This document shows positions 46,370 to 56,873 of a DNA stretch of 64,000 bases, piece after piece. The position numbers were made by a program, and so were the translations under genes. The stretch's first letter is position 1. Each line of letters begins with the position of its first letter. The stretch comes from Rhizoclosmatium globosum (taxonomy: Eukaryota; Chytridiomycota; Chytridiomycetes; Chytridiales; Chytriomycetaceae), in contig MCGO01000011.1 of the NCBI GenBank assembly GCA_002104985.1, forward strand, positions 124,001-188,000. Direction: 5' to 3'. Under the pieces are notes generated by a model. It was not told the origin of the DNA. It saw only the letters and a list, made by a program, of their open reading frames with translations, and made no database searches.

Positions 46370-47183
46370 TCATGCTGGCACAACAGCCAACACCCTCCGA
46401 CACCCAGGACACTTGTGCACTTGATCCTGACACCGCGGTGCAACAAGCGGAACAAAGAAACAACATCCCAATCCAACCAAACACAAAAACGCACTCGTGA
46501 GCCATGCCAAGCAGCCCGGTGCATTCTCAACCACCGATTGACAGTTTGCTTGACAGAACGGGCAGAACATGAGCACTGATTCCGATGTATCAATCACGAT
46601 TGTTTGGGCGGGCACGAGTAATGGCTGCGTGTCCAGAGAGAGTGTGGTTTGGTTTGGCTGGTGGCTGTAGTACGAGTAAGAGTGGCCTGAGAAGCCTGTT
46701 GACGATGTTGTTGAGTGCGAGTCGCCAGTTGTTGGGAGGAATGTGAGTACTGTGTGTGCGCCTCCGACTCCGACTCCACCTCCAACTCCACCAACCACGG
46801 CTCCTCCTCCGCCGCCGCTGCCTGGTACCCCGCCAACAACAAAGGAAGCTTGTTGATTAGGACTGTAGTGCGGCATGTGGGTGGTGGCAAAGACGAGTGG
46901 TGGTTGCTGGAATGGGCCTTGCGAAATGTACTGTACTTGCGACACGTGTTGGGACTGTGGTCCCGTGTGCAACATCCCTGGCGCAGTTGAAAAGGTTTGG
47001 GATACAAAGCCGGGCTGTGATCCAGAATCATAGGTTGAGTCATATCTGTTTCTTTCCTATCAGATCAACTACATTCTTCAACCAATTGGCTCAGACTCAC
47101 GCTGGTGGAGGCGCTTGCTGTCCTTGCTGCTGCTGAAGATGCTGCTCGGTGGTGCTGTCAGGAACCTGCTTTGAATGTGACAT
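46370..47183 (-). CDS. LITAF-like zinc-ribbon membrane protein
   Basis: Two exons, 47101-47183 and 46370-47045, with a 55-base intron, 252 residues. The first 180 residues are disordered: Gln-rich (EQHLQQQQGQQ), then Ser/Tyr/Gln-rich, then a Gly/Val run. The C-terminus has the LITAF pattern: CPFCQANCQS, a hydrophobic segment that dips into the membrane (WLTSAFLCLVGLGCCFFVP), then KCPGCRRVLA. LITAF/CDIP proteins attach to the cytosolic face of endosomes, where the two CxxC knuckles bind one zinc. Fungal members are little studied. Confidence 0.8.
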
Positions 47184-47839
47184 GATTGCTAACGTGAGTT
47201 TTCGTGGACTTTTCGAGAATGAAATCTGAATCCCACGATTCGATCAAACCAGGTGTCTCTCATTTATTATATTAAAAGGCGAAAAGAACGGATCAAGTCG
47301 GTGGAGAACATGATTTCTATCACCGTATCGCATGTATTCTTTGCCATATGGAACAAGCCTCCAAACATTATTACAACAGATGGTTGACTGAACACGAAAA
47401 TGTCTGAATGAAATAGTACCACTCACTTTTGACAAGGTTTGCTGAGCCTTAAACCCCACCTTTCAATTTGTTACTCATGGAATTTTGAGTGTTGACGCGA
47501 CAGTGTAAACGGATGAACAATTAAACTACAATCGTACATGGATGGATGGAACGGGTATCAACGTTTATGACAAAGAGGATGGCTCAGAGTATTGATCCCG
47601 AGCACGAGTCTTCACATTCATTCTATCACCCTCTGCTAATTTGATGTTCGGTGGAAGAAATTTGCTGCCCTTGAATGTTGGCTTTCTAATTGATGCGAGA
47701 ATCAACAATATAGCAGACTCTTCCGTAATCACTGAAGAACCACGCAATGACAATAACTTTGAATGCATTGTTTTCGATTTTGTGGTTTATTATGTTCGTC
47801 TGTACAGAAGAGGTGTGACTTGCAGAGATGTATATTCAA
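47184..47839. other. Intergenic with two short unassigned minus-strand frames
   Basis: 656 bases between LITAF and SEM1. Two frames could be exons of a small gene: 47244-47457 (ends LDPFFSPFNIINERHLV) and 47565-47695 (contains NIKLAEGDRMNVKTRARD). Neither has an ATG with a clean splice pattern. I assign nothing. Confidence 0.35.
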
Positions 47840-48260
47840 TCACATTTTCATTGCGCTTGAAACCTTCTTCTTCTCAGCCCTAACGATTAAAAACCAGATT
47901 AGCAAATTCACGGGTGTGTATGCCCTAAACGACGTACGCCAGGAGCACCGCGAAGTCCGTCTCGTTGTCGTCGTCTTCCCACGAATCCTTCCAGGCATTC
48001 AGTTCCTTTTCTGCGGCTTCGACGGCGTCCCATCCTGAAAAAGGCGATGGTGAGTCAGAGCGAGTGCGAGAGAAGAGAGAAGAGAGAAGAGAGAAGAGAG
48101 AGGACTGGGACGCACCAATAACTTCCTTGTCCGCGGATGGAAAGTCTTCAAACTCGTCGTCTTCTTCGATGGTCGATACTACTTTCTTCTTTTCTTCTGG
48201 TTTGGCGGTGGCGGCGGCGGCGGCTGGGGCAGCCTTCTTGTCGTCGGTTTTGCTGACCAT
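47840..48260 (-). CDS. SEM1: SEM1/DSS1, 26S proteasome lid subunit
   Basis: Three exons, 48116-48260, 47938-48034 and 47840-47879, introns 81 and 58 bases, 93 residues. An Ala/Lys-rich lead precedes the two acidic-aromatic blocks that define Dss1: EEDDEFEDFPSADKE and ELNAWKDSWEDDDNETDF. A short helix follows, LLAAEKKVSSAMKM. Dss1 is disordered. It stabilises the proteasome lid and also serves TREX-2 and BRCA2-type complexes. Reading through the last donor gives a false end (LLAYVV). The spliced 40-base last exon restores the conserved C-terminal helix. Confidence 0.9.
48065..48105. repeat. GAGAA microsatellite in the SEM1 intron
   Basis: Repeated AGAGAAG units, polypurine on the plus strand and a CT-rich pyrimidine tract in the SEM1 transcript, between donor (48115) and acceptor (48035). 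Confidence 0.8.
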
Positions 48261-48626
48261 TTGAGGTGGTTGGTTTGTTGTTGGGTTGTTTTTTGAAGCA
48301 GCTTTTGCAACGCGTCCTCATGCCAGTTCACTTGCTCGAACTTCCTAACAGGTATAGGGAAAGATATATTCTAATCTAATTACAACAAGGAACTCCTCTC
48401 GAAAACCTTCCACTCTTTGAACTTGTCAGAATTTAATGTTGAACAAACGAAATTGAACAAGGAACAAAGAAAGGAACGACATTTCCAGTTTTCCTTCCTT
48501 CTTGTCTCATAATTATAATGCATGAGGCACAATATTTTATTCAAGAGACGAGAGGGAGAAAGTTAGGTAGCAATAAAAAAACTAATAACGAGAAGCATTG
48601 AAAAAGATGGTCATAAAAACCACAGA
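48261..48626. other. Intergenic
   Basis: 366 bases holding the SEM1 promoter and the 3' UTR of the next gene. AT-rich; nothing else seen. Confidence 0.4.
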
Positions 48627-49964
48627 TTAATGTCCACTGTAAGCCAGAACAGGAAGTCCACCGTCCACTCGAATTGGAATATCCTTAACAGGCCCTTCAG
48701 AAGTATCATCCTCTTCCAATCCAAAGATATCATCCTCATCCACATCATCGTCATCATCCACAACAGTATCCTCTTCAACAGGATCTTCATCGTCGTCATC
48801 CATTTCATACACTACAAATTCAACAACATCCACATGCCACCTGAACCGAACACCAGCTTCCTGCATCCTCCTCCTTTGTTCTTTTGGAGTCACTGGAGTC
48901 GAAGTGAATGAACGTGTCATCATGGAGACACCACCTGCAGAAGAGCGACCGTCCTTGATGCTGATGGAATGATTGGAAGACGCAGTATCATCCATATTGT
49001 GTTTCAGAGTCGGTTCACGTTTAAGAATGCTTTTCAGGTGCGGTGGAGATTGGTATGCTTTTAAGGAGGTGGAGGGAGTTGTCAAATTGAGGGCAATTGA
49101 TTTTCTGGGTTTGATGGCGGCAAGGAGGGGGGAAAGGGAGAGAGCGGGTGGGGAGCGTTGGGAGAGTGCTTCAGATGATTCTTGGATACGGTATTCGAGA
49201 GTAGATATTTTGTGGCGGAGGGAGTAAATGCGGGGGTCAATGTCATTTTCAATCTTCTCAGTCTGGGTCTGTGGTGTAGCAATTGGGGGTGATACGTGCA
49301 TAATATAGTCTGGCGAAGGCGTCATAGGCCGCATGATGCCTGGCGAGAACAAGGGCGAAGCGAGTTGATCGTTGTCGTTTGAGTCGTCTTGATCCGATTC
49401 ATCCTCATCCAAGTCGTCGTCGAGTTCGAGTTCGAGATCCGGAGTCGGAGTCGCAACCGCCGTTCCCGACGAAACCGAAGAAGTCGAAGTTCTTGTCGAG
49501 TTGGGCGACACGGACATTGAGCGTTGTCGCAGTTGAAGGCCCATCAGAGACAACGTGGTCAGATCGAGCGACCGCCGCTTTTCTTCGATGCTCATTCGGC
49601 GATGGTTCTTTTCGGAGGAAGACAAAGTGGCGGTGGCGGTGGTGCGCGGCGACGTTGACGTTGACGAGGGGAAGTCCATTGATCGGCGGCCGTTGTTGCG
49701 CGTGGGACTCAGTTGGCGAAGGAGGACAGGTGGTACATCCGCATTCGTGTTCGCATAGGCACTGGTACTACTACTTGTACTTGCGTGTCCTCCGCTGCGA
49801 GTCGATGCCTTCTTCTCGACCTGGTGCAGTCGGTGTCGCGCTACGGCCAGATCAACCTTGTCCAACGTCCGTGCAATGAAGGCAAGCGGTGCATAGCCGG
49901 TGCTGCCCGTGCGTGGCAGCGACTCTTTCCATTCGGCGAATGTCCGCATCCGTGCTTTTTGCAT
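48627..49964 (-). CDS. Disordered protein with PP1-docking-like motifs
   Basis: A single exon. The ATG at 49964 gives 445 residues beginning MQKARMRTFAEWKESL; the frame stays open to 50105 but the extra lead looks non-coding. The chain is Ser/Thr/Asp-rich, with a possible short coiled coil (DPRIYSLRHKISTLEYRI) and a very acidic end (DDDDDVDEDDIFGLEEDD). Two short motifs stand out: LKSILKREPTL and GVRFRWHVDVVEFV. A SILK element followed by an RVxF-type (VRF) element is the docking arrangement of protein phosphatase 1 regulators. A PP1 targeting role is therefore inferred, not shown. The basic MSIEEKRRSLDL box may be a regulatory site. Confidence 0.6.
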   Translation of the reverse strand: MQKARMRTFAEWKESLPRTGSTGYAPLAFIARTLDKVDLAVARHRLHQVEKKASTRSGGHASTSSSTSAYANTNADVPPVLLRQLSPTRNNGRRSMDFPSSTSTSPRTTATATLSSSEKNHRRMSIEEKRRSLDLTTLSLMGLQLRQRSMSVSPNSTRTSTSSVSSGTAVATPTPDLELELDDDLDEDESDQDDSNDNDQLASPLFSPGIMRPMTPSPDYIMHVSPPIATPQTQTEKIENDIDPRIYSLRHKISTLEYRIQESSEALSQRSPPALSLSPLLAAIKPRKSIALNLTTPSTSLKAYQSPPHLKSILKREPTLKHNMDDTASSNHSISIKDGRSSAGGVSMMTRSFTSTPVTPKEQRRRMQEAGVRFRWHVDVVEFVVYEMDDDDEDPVEEDTVVDDDDDVDEDDIFGLEEDDTSEGPVKDIPIRVDGGLPVLAYSGH

Positions 49965-50464
49965 GAAGGTTGAAGACGGTGGATCAGACACACTTTCAAT
50001 CACAATCAAAAGTGCAACTGCCAAAAAACACTGACCAGCACTTTTTAAACTTTTAGGACTGAAAGGCTGGCAGCATACTGAACTTTTATTCTGCATATGA
50101 AACAACGGACAGGATCCTATTCGCCAGTAACACTCCCTTTTTCTTCAGATGTGGCTAAAACAACGTCAGCCACAAGTCAGCTGATAAGCCTGAGAGCATA
50201 CACTAATGATTAATTCACATAAACGTAGTCACTCCATTAATACGAGTGCAGCAATGTACTGTACAATACAGTTCCCGATCTCCATTGCTGAACTCTCACC
50301 ACAATGACAATCAATTCAACAAAGCAAATAAAGAGAAGATTAATCATTATATTGTAAGCATGCCAGAAACTTGAAAATGGAAAGAATGATACGTGATAAA
50401 AGTGCAACGATGATAACCCATACGAATAATTATAAAACCCCCTAACATGCAAGAGCATAGCTAC
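49965..50464. other. Intergenic
   Basis: 500 bases. The promoter of the PP1-docking gene and the 3' UTR of the WOPR gene must be here. No other gene seen. Confidence 0.4.
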
Positions 50465-51648
50465 TCAAAGGCACATCTTCTTCAAAGGATTTAGAACGAC
50501 AGTAGATTGCATCCAGTCACGAGACAGAGCAGCAGAAATCCCAAGAAGTCTTGATTCCAACGACAAGCTTTCTTGCTTTGGACTCATGGCAGGGCTAGCC
50601 AAATGAGGAACTGGCTCTTCAGATACAACATCTTCGAAAGTACGCTTCCTTGAAATTTGCAAAGCTGGCAAAGCAACAACTGGCTTGACAGGAGCAACAG
50701 CCTGAGCCCCATAGCGTTCAAAGAACCCACACTCAGATGGAGTCTGCAACACTTCACCATCAGCCAACCGTCTAGAATCAACTCCACAGCTCGACCCAAC
50801 CGCACTCTCTCCATAATGCATTGCAACATCATGAGGGAAGAAGTAGGAAATCACACGGTACTTGACACCATCACTTCCCACAATTGTGATGGTACGTTTC
50901 GCAAACCCTTGCGCAACAAGACGCGTGTTGGGTCGGAACGACGTTGTAGCAAATCGGCACTTTGCGTTGAGTGTCTGCACACTGGAAGGAGACGAAACAG
51001 CTGCCGCCTTTTTGGTCGATTCGACTTCACGATACAACAAAAAGTCTCCATGGATACGAGAAGGAGACCACGAGGAACCATCTATTGGATAAGAAAAAAA
51101 AAGGAGAGGTCCATGAGTTATGATGTGGGCTGACAAATTCTAAACAAACCTCGCCACCGTGTCAACTGTGTGTTTCCCCCCGACTCTGCAAACACAATCA
51201 CAGATCCGCTGCGCAGTTTTGCATCTGCTGGTACAATCTTGAGAGGTCGGATGGCGCCGGCGATAACTGCTTCCACGAGTAGGTTTGCGTCTTGCTTATC
51301 TTTCACAAAGCCGAACCATGATTCAAAGGATGTCAATTGCTTTGGCGATGGTAGTAGTGGTAGTTTGGTTGTGGCAGTTGTGTTTGAGGTGGATGTGGAG
51401 CTGATGGATGCTTGTTTGGGTGACCCATGTGCGTGGAGTCCTAACCCTGTTGATGCTGGAGACGGGCACACTTCCGGCGATGGTGAAGCCGATGAAGAGT
51501 ATGAAGAGAGTGTAGGTGTTGGAAGTGGAACTGGAGAAGCTGTTCGTGCTGCAGGAGAGTATCGCGCTGAACAGAGGCTTGAGAGCGCCAGTAGTGTTTG
51601 AGCTTGCGAAATGGAATCTTGGTCGAAATGCAGTAGTGACATGCTCAT
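50465..51648 (-). CDS. WOPR-family transcription regulator (Gti1/Pac2/Wor1)
   Basis: Two exons, 51150-51648 and 50465-51081, with a 68-base intron, 371 residues. After a Ser/Pro-rich lead of about 100 residues, the first WOPR half reads SWFGFVKDKQDANLLVEAV, RSGSVIVFAES and LTRWRDGSSWSPSRIHGDFL. The Arg-Trp-x-Asp-Gly-x-x-Trp-Ser-Pro-Ser core is the family hallmark. The second half (TITIVGSDGVKYRVISYFFP) follows about 60 residues later. These factors bind DNA and switch morphology, development or gluconate uptake in fungi. A basic KRTFEDV near residue 310 may help nuclear import. Confidence 0.88.
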
Positions 51649-52542
51649 TCTAAGGTGGTGTTGTTAGCAGTCTGACTTCGCCTTTAGCAGTTATGGCAGT
51701 GGATACGCACTTTGGGTTGGATTGGTCCAGAACTGTTTGTTTTTCCGCAACACAAAAGGGAGCCCGAAAAATCTTGAAATATCATCCTTGCCAGCCCCCC
51801 ATGAGTTTTATCTTACATCTACCTGACAAATCCGCAGCCTTACAAATCAAAGCATAGTGCTGCTTCACCAGATGGATTCCCATTTCAACATCTTACCACC
51901 ACCCTCTCACTTGTTCAAGTATTCGATAAGGAATTTATTAACAATCATCTCATATACTGTTATCGGGCACGCCATTACAAAAAAATCTTCATCGCGAGGC
52001 AAAGTCGGAGTCACAAGGAGACCATGTGCAAAATCTTGGAATACTAAACAGATTAGACCCGAGACGATAGCAGATATGACGCAACCTTACAAATCAAAAA
52101 CCCCTTATAAATCAGGGCTCCCTTTTCTGCTGCTTGTACTCATGGGCGGCGTCTCATGGGTGTGTATTCTGAAGGAGCATGAAAAGGAGAATAGATGTCA
52201 GGGTCCATGTGCACAATTGGCACATGAGCAAGACACATGCATCTGTTGGTGGCGTGGTAAAGCATGAGTTGGGCCATGTGTAGAGAGTGATGAACGACTG
52301 GACTCAACACAACTCAAGGTGAAGGGGAACCACTGATCCAGACAGACTCTACCTAATCTACAAATGAATATTTACTCTCAATGTAGAGTCGAGATGTCTG
52401 TGTTGTGTTATCACAAAAGGTCAACTTATCTTCCGATTGACAAGATAGGTATAATGTGTCAAAGCTTTGTAGTTTGCTGAACGTGGAGTTAATTTATGCC
52501 GGCGTGACTTGCATTTCCTCTTCCTTCTTCTTTTCCAATCCA
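51649..52542. other. Long divergent intergenic region, WOPR / NAT9
   Basis: 894 bases between divergent starts. This is the longest gene-poor stretch in the window, in keeping with the extended promoters of developmental regulators. It holds one short frame of possible interest (52076-52267, listed separately) and an ACCTTGAG/CTCAAGG-like inverted pair near 52310, but nothing I can name. Confidence 0.45.
52076..52267 (+). CDS. Possible small single-pass membrane protein
   Basis: 63 codons starting MTQPYKSKTPYKSG, then one strongly hydrophobic segment (LPFLLLVLMGGVSWVCIL) and a Cys-rich tail. The first half resembles small mitochondrial inner-membrane proteins in layout. A GTGTGT donor at 52157 might end exon 1, so the tail may not be real. 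Weakly supported. Confidence 0.3.
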   Translation: MTQPYKSKTPYKSGLPFLLLVLMGGVSWVCILKEHEKENRCQGPCAQLAHEQDTCICWWRGKA

Positions 52543-53264
52543 ATGAAAGTCAATTCAAACCACATTGTGTACGGCAAAACTGTCGTCCTAGTTCCATACA
52601 AGACCCACCATGTTGATACATATCACAAGTGGATGATGGATCCCTTCTTGTTGGGTAAAAGCCGCAATCCTCTCCTCACAAAGCAGTTCCTAACTCAACG
52701 AAACCCCAGAAATGACAGCCTCAGAGCCGCTCTCCATTGAAGAAGAACATGAAATGCAGCAATCCTGGGCTGTAGATGAAACAAAACTGACCTTCATCGT
52801 TCTCAGTAAAGATATGGATGGGAAACTGAACGGATCACCTGCCGCTGAAGCTGCGCTTGGAGGCATGATTGGAGATGTGAATCTGTATTTCACAGACTTT
52901 GAAGATCCTATTGGGAAGCCTGAAATCGAAGTCATGATTGCTGGTGAGCCTTGTCTAGTGTTGAGAACGATAGTTGACACCTTACATAAAAGAGCCTTCC
53001 ATGCGAAGAAAAGGAGCCGGACTTGAGGCATTACAGCTCATTATGCAATATGCTATGCAGAACGTCCCTGGAATCCACACATTCGTCTCCAAAATATCTT
53101 TGAAGAATGAACCATCTCGAACACTTTTCACCCAGAAACTTGGATACAAAGAAGTGAAGATTGTTGAAGCATTCGAGGAAGTCACGTTAGAGAGGGCAGT
53201 GTCCGCTGCCGAGTTTCATGGAAAGCTGGAGATCCAGGAATACAACCAAATCATAAAAGAGTAA
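52543..53264 (+). CDS. NAT9: N-acetyltransferase 9-like GNAT protein
   Basis: Three exons, 52543-52654, 52710-52943 and 52993-53264, introns 55 and 49 bases, 205 residues, the normal NAT9 length. MKVNSNHIVYGKTVVLVPY, EMTASEPLSIEEEHEMQQSW and GDVNLYFTDFED follow NAT9 throughout. EPSMRRKGAGLEAL is the acetyl-CoA pyrophosphate loop (R/Q-x-x-G-x-G/A). NAT9 proteins are cytosolic GNATs with a reported link to microtubule stability in animals; the fungal substrate is unknown. The first exon donor is GTAAAA, a weak site. Confidence 0.9.
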
Positions 53265-53303
53265 ACAAAGTTGTTATTTCAAACTTATATATAAAGAAAT
53301 TGT

Positions 53304-56300
53304 TCAAGCAAAAGCTCCAGCAATCAAACCAGCTTGCTCAGCCTTGTATCGGGCTCCGATACCTGTCGCTGGCACAGCCAAAGTCTTGCGACCTACGTAA
53401 CGCAACTTGGCGCCTTCTGGGAGAAGCTGTTCCAGCCTTGGGGCGATGAAAGTGTAGCTTCCTTGGTTCTGTGGTTCTTCCTGGACCCACAAGAATTCTG
53501 CAAGTAATCACCGTTAATAATCAAAATCAGGAGATGAAAATAAAGAATGGTGCGTACCAGTAGCGTTAGGGTAAGATTCCAAAGTTTTCTTGACCTCGTT
53601 CCATGGGAATGGAGCGATTTCTTCCAATCGAACAAGGGCAACGTTGTTGACGAGTCCCTTCGCCTCTCTCTCCTTGACCAAATCGTAGTACAACTTTCCA
53701 GACAAGAAAACGACTCGTTTAGCATCACTTGGCGATGGCGCATCAGCAAGAACAGGTTGGAAGCTAGTTCCTGGACCCATCTCAGAAAGGCTGGAAACAA
53801 CGTTAGGATGACGGAGAAGAGTCTTTGGTCCAGCAATGATAAGTGGTCTACGGTAGTTGCGGATCATCTAGTGAAGAAAGATTCTCAGAAAGGGATGAAC
53901 AGACTCGATTTGAACCAACCTGACGTCTCAACAAGTGGAACATTTGAGCAGGTGTAGTTGGGTAAACAACGTGCATATTGCAGTTGTCTGGAGTTGGATC
54001 GGCATAGTCGAACTTGGCGTCAGTAAGCTGCACAATCAACGATTAGCTGCTAGAATCCACACTATAAATTGATTCAATACAAACCTGCAAGAATCTCTCA
54101 ATTCTGCAACTAGAGTGCTCAGGTCCAGCACCATCATAACCATGTGGCAACAACATGACCAAACCAGTCTGTCTCAACCACTTGCTTTCACTGCTTGACA
54201 GGAAAGTATCAATGATGATCTGAGCACCGTTGAAGAAGTCTCCGAACTGGGCCTCCCAAATAACCAACCGGTTGGGGTTCTCCCAACTGACTCCAACCTC
54301 GAAACCAAGAACCGCAAATTCACTCAAGTTGGAGTTAGCAATCTCCATCTTTCCAGTCTGGGACTCTGTGATGTGGTTCAATGGAATGATAACATGCTCG
54401 TCAGTCTGGTCAACAAGCATCGCGTGACGTTGTGAGAATGTTCCACGACCAACATCCTGACCAGAGATACGGACGTTGTAATCCTGGAGGAGGAGGGATC
54501 CAAATGCAAGTGCTTCACAGGTAGCCCAGTCAAGACCGGTTCCAGCCTCAATTTTAGCCAATCGAGGTGTAATGTGGAACTTTGAGAGACGGCTGTGTGG
54601 GGTCTGTCAAGGAGAAACATAAATAATCAACATTTTCAGCAAAATTAAACTCACGATTCCATGGGTAGCAACTGAAGCAACTCCGACCTGCTTGAGAGTC
54701 TCGACATCAACACCAGTCTCAACTGGAACAGTAGTGTCGCGAGCAATATCCATACCAGCCCACTTGCCCTTCAAGGTGTCAGCCTCAGGCTTGAAGTCAT
54801 AACTGGCCTCCAACTGAGAATCCAAGAAGGAGGTGTAAGAGTTGCGGACCTCGTCAATCTCTTGTTGAGTGACAACACCCTCCTTGACAAGCTTCTCCTC
54901 GTACAACTTTGGAACACTGCGGCGACCACGGATGTGCTTGTACATGACTGGTTGAGTAAATGCGGGCTCGTCGAGCTCGTTGTGACCCATACGACGGTAA
55001 GCAATCAAGTCAATAATGACATCCTTGCGGAACTTGTTGCGGTATTCGAAGGCAATCTTGGTCGCAACAGCAACATCCTGAGAATAGATTGTAAGAACTA
55101 CTTCAATTTCGAATCCAAACTTACCTCTGGGAAGTCAGCATTGACGTGAATAACGGGAGCATCAATAATCTTTCCAACGTCACTGCTGTAAATGGTACTT
55201 CTAGCATTCTGAGCTTGGGTAGTGTATCCAATTTGGTTGTTGACAATCAAGTGGATGCTTCCACCACAAGTGTAGTGTGGAAGGTTGGAGAGAGCCAAGG
55301 TTTCCATCACAACACCCTGTCCAGCAAAGGCACTGTCTCCGTGAAGCTGCACGCAAAGCACACGATCACCGACATCACATTCTGGAGTAGAGTTGCCTCC
55401 TGGAGTGATGGATTTCAAAAGGTCAAACTGCTTAGCACGAGCCTTTCCGGCAGAGACAGGGTTGATTGCTTCAAGGTGCGATGGGTTGTGAAGGAGAGAG
55501 ACATGCACTGGGTCACGAGCAGATGGATACTTGAGATCAACAGATTGAGCAATCTGTCATCAATTGTGAGTTATGCAGGAAGAAAACTATCTGCGTGAAC
55601 ATACGTGAGAGAGCACATCACCAGCTCCAGGAATGTCTTCTGGGAACTCAGAGTTACCCTTGATTTTGTTGAAGAGAGCTTTTGGCGAGAATTGCAGCAA
55701 GTCGGTCAATAAGTTGAGTCTACCACGGTGAGGCATTCCAATGACAACATCCTTCACGTTGGCTATTGAAATTTTCACATTAATAAGTTAAGTGAGGCAT
55801 TGTCAACAAACCTTCGCCAGACAACTTGAACAACTCATCCATAACAACCATCATGGACTCAGCACCTTCCAAACCATATCTCTTCACCTGAGGGAATCTC
55901 TTGGCCATGAAGTGGTCGAAAGCCTATGCAAACCATCAGCATTTTGAGAAGGAAACCAAGTGAAAAACAAACCTCGGAACGGCTCAACAAGTGCAAGATT
56001 CTCTTTTGCGAATCAACCTCGACCTTCCTGTCGGCATAGAGAGTCTCCACAAGCTCATTACACCATCTACGTTCACTCACGTTCTAAACGAAGTGAAAGA
56101 TTAGGGAAAGCCTCAAAAAGGTGTTGGGTAGGAGATCTGGTTCCGAAAAGGGCCCAACTCAAACGCCAAACACCACCAAAAATACGACAAAAACCTACCG
56201 GCAAGTGAGCAAACTCAAATCCAACAGACCCGGCGTAGGTTCTGTTCAACCGCTCGACAATCTGGTTCAAAGTCATCACGTTTTTGCCCTCGGTTCCAGT

Positions 56301-56717
56301 GTTGACGATTCCGTTCACGTCGAATGTCATGTCTCCAGAGAGGCCGTAACGCGATGGGTCAAGTTGGTAGATGGCAGATGGGTCCGATGGTGTCAGGGAC
56401 AGGGGGTCGAGCGAGGCAAGACGGTGACCCAAGCTGCGGTAGTACGACACGAAACGGAGCAAGTTGGATGCATTTGCACGGTTGGCCAGTTGCTCGGGAG
56501 TGTCTGGGTAATTTCGGAAGGATGATTAGTACTTAGGGGTAGTTGAAGTCTGGCGGTGGGTCAAAAGCTTACAGTCTGGAATGGAACGGACGACAGGCTC
56601 ACGGAACCCATACACCTGATCGCGAGTGTAGTGGTACTTTCGCGACAGAGAAGGGATACTTGGTCGGGTGAAGAGGGCGGGTGAAGGACCCCTGATGGTG
56701 GCGTTTCGAGCAAACAT
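53304..56717 (-). CDS. DHTKD1: 2-oxoadipate dehydrogenase E1 component, DHTKD1
   Basis: Eleven exons: 56573-56717, 56199-56503, 55973-56083, 55812-55923, 55605-55762, 55125-55553, 54655-55077, 54085-54603, 53920-54027, 53558-53867 and 53304-53497. All phases agree, giving 937 residues. The N-terminus is an Arg/Ser-rich mitochondrial presequence ([10 protein letters not shown]). [21 protein letters not shown] and [13 protein letters not shown] are the thiamine-diphosphate E1 motifs. It lacks the N-terminal E2-binding segment of OGDH and ends [14 protein letters not shown], as DHTKD1 does, so I call it DHTKD1 rather than KGD1. It decarboxylates 2-oxoadipate from lysine and tryptophan breakdown towards glutaryl-CoA. 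Confidence 0.9.
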
Positions 56718-56873
56718 TTCTTCCGATATATCCCGTCCCAAATCTCCTCCCTTTCACAACCAAGATCACTGCTTTATGCTTTCTCCTGCTTTTAGCTAAG
56801 TATTGCGTTATAGAGAATAGAAGAATAATTAAGCTTTTATTCGGAACGTCTCCCGGCCATATGAGAAAAACCC

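Noticed and set aside
47925..48260. SEM1 read through both introns, with a Ser/Leu-rich insert and an LLAYVV end
   Set aside because: Splicing 48035-48115 and 47880-47937 restores both Dss1 acidic blocks and the C-terminal helix in phase.
53304..56717. 2-oxoglutarate dehydrogenase E1 (KGD1/OGDH)
   Set aside because: It shares the E1 motifs, but the N-terminal segment for E2 binding is missing and the C-terminal VGR..VPA.GIG tail is that of DHTKD1.
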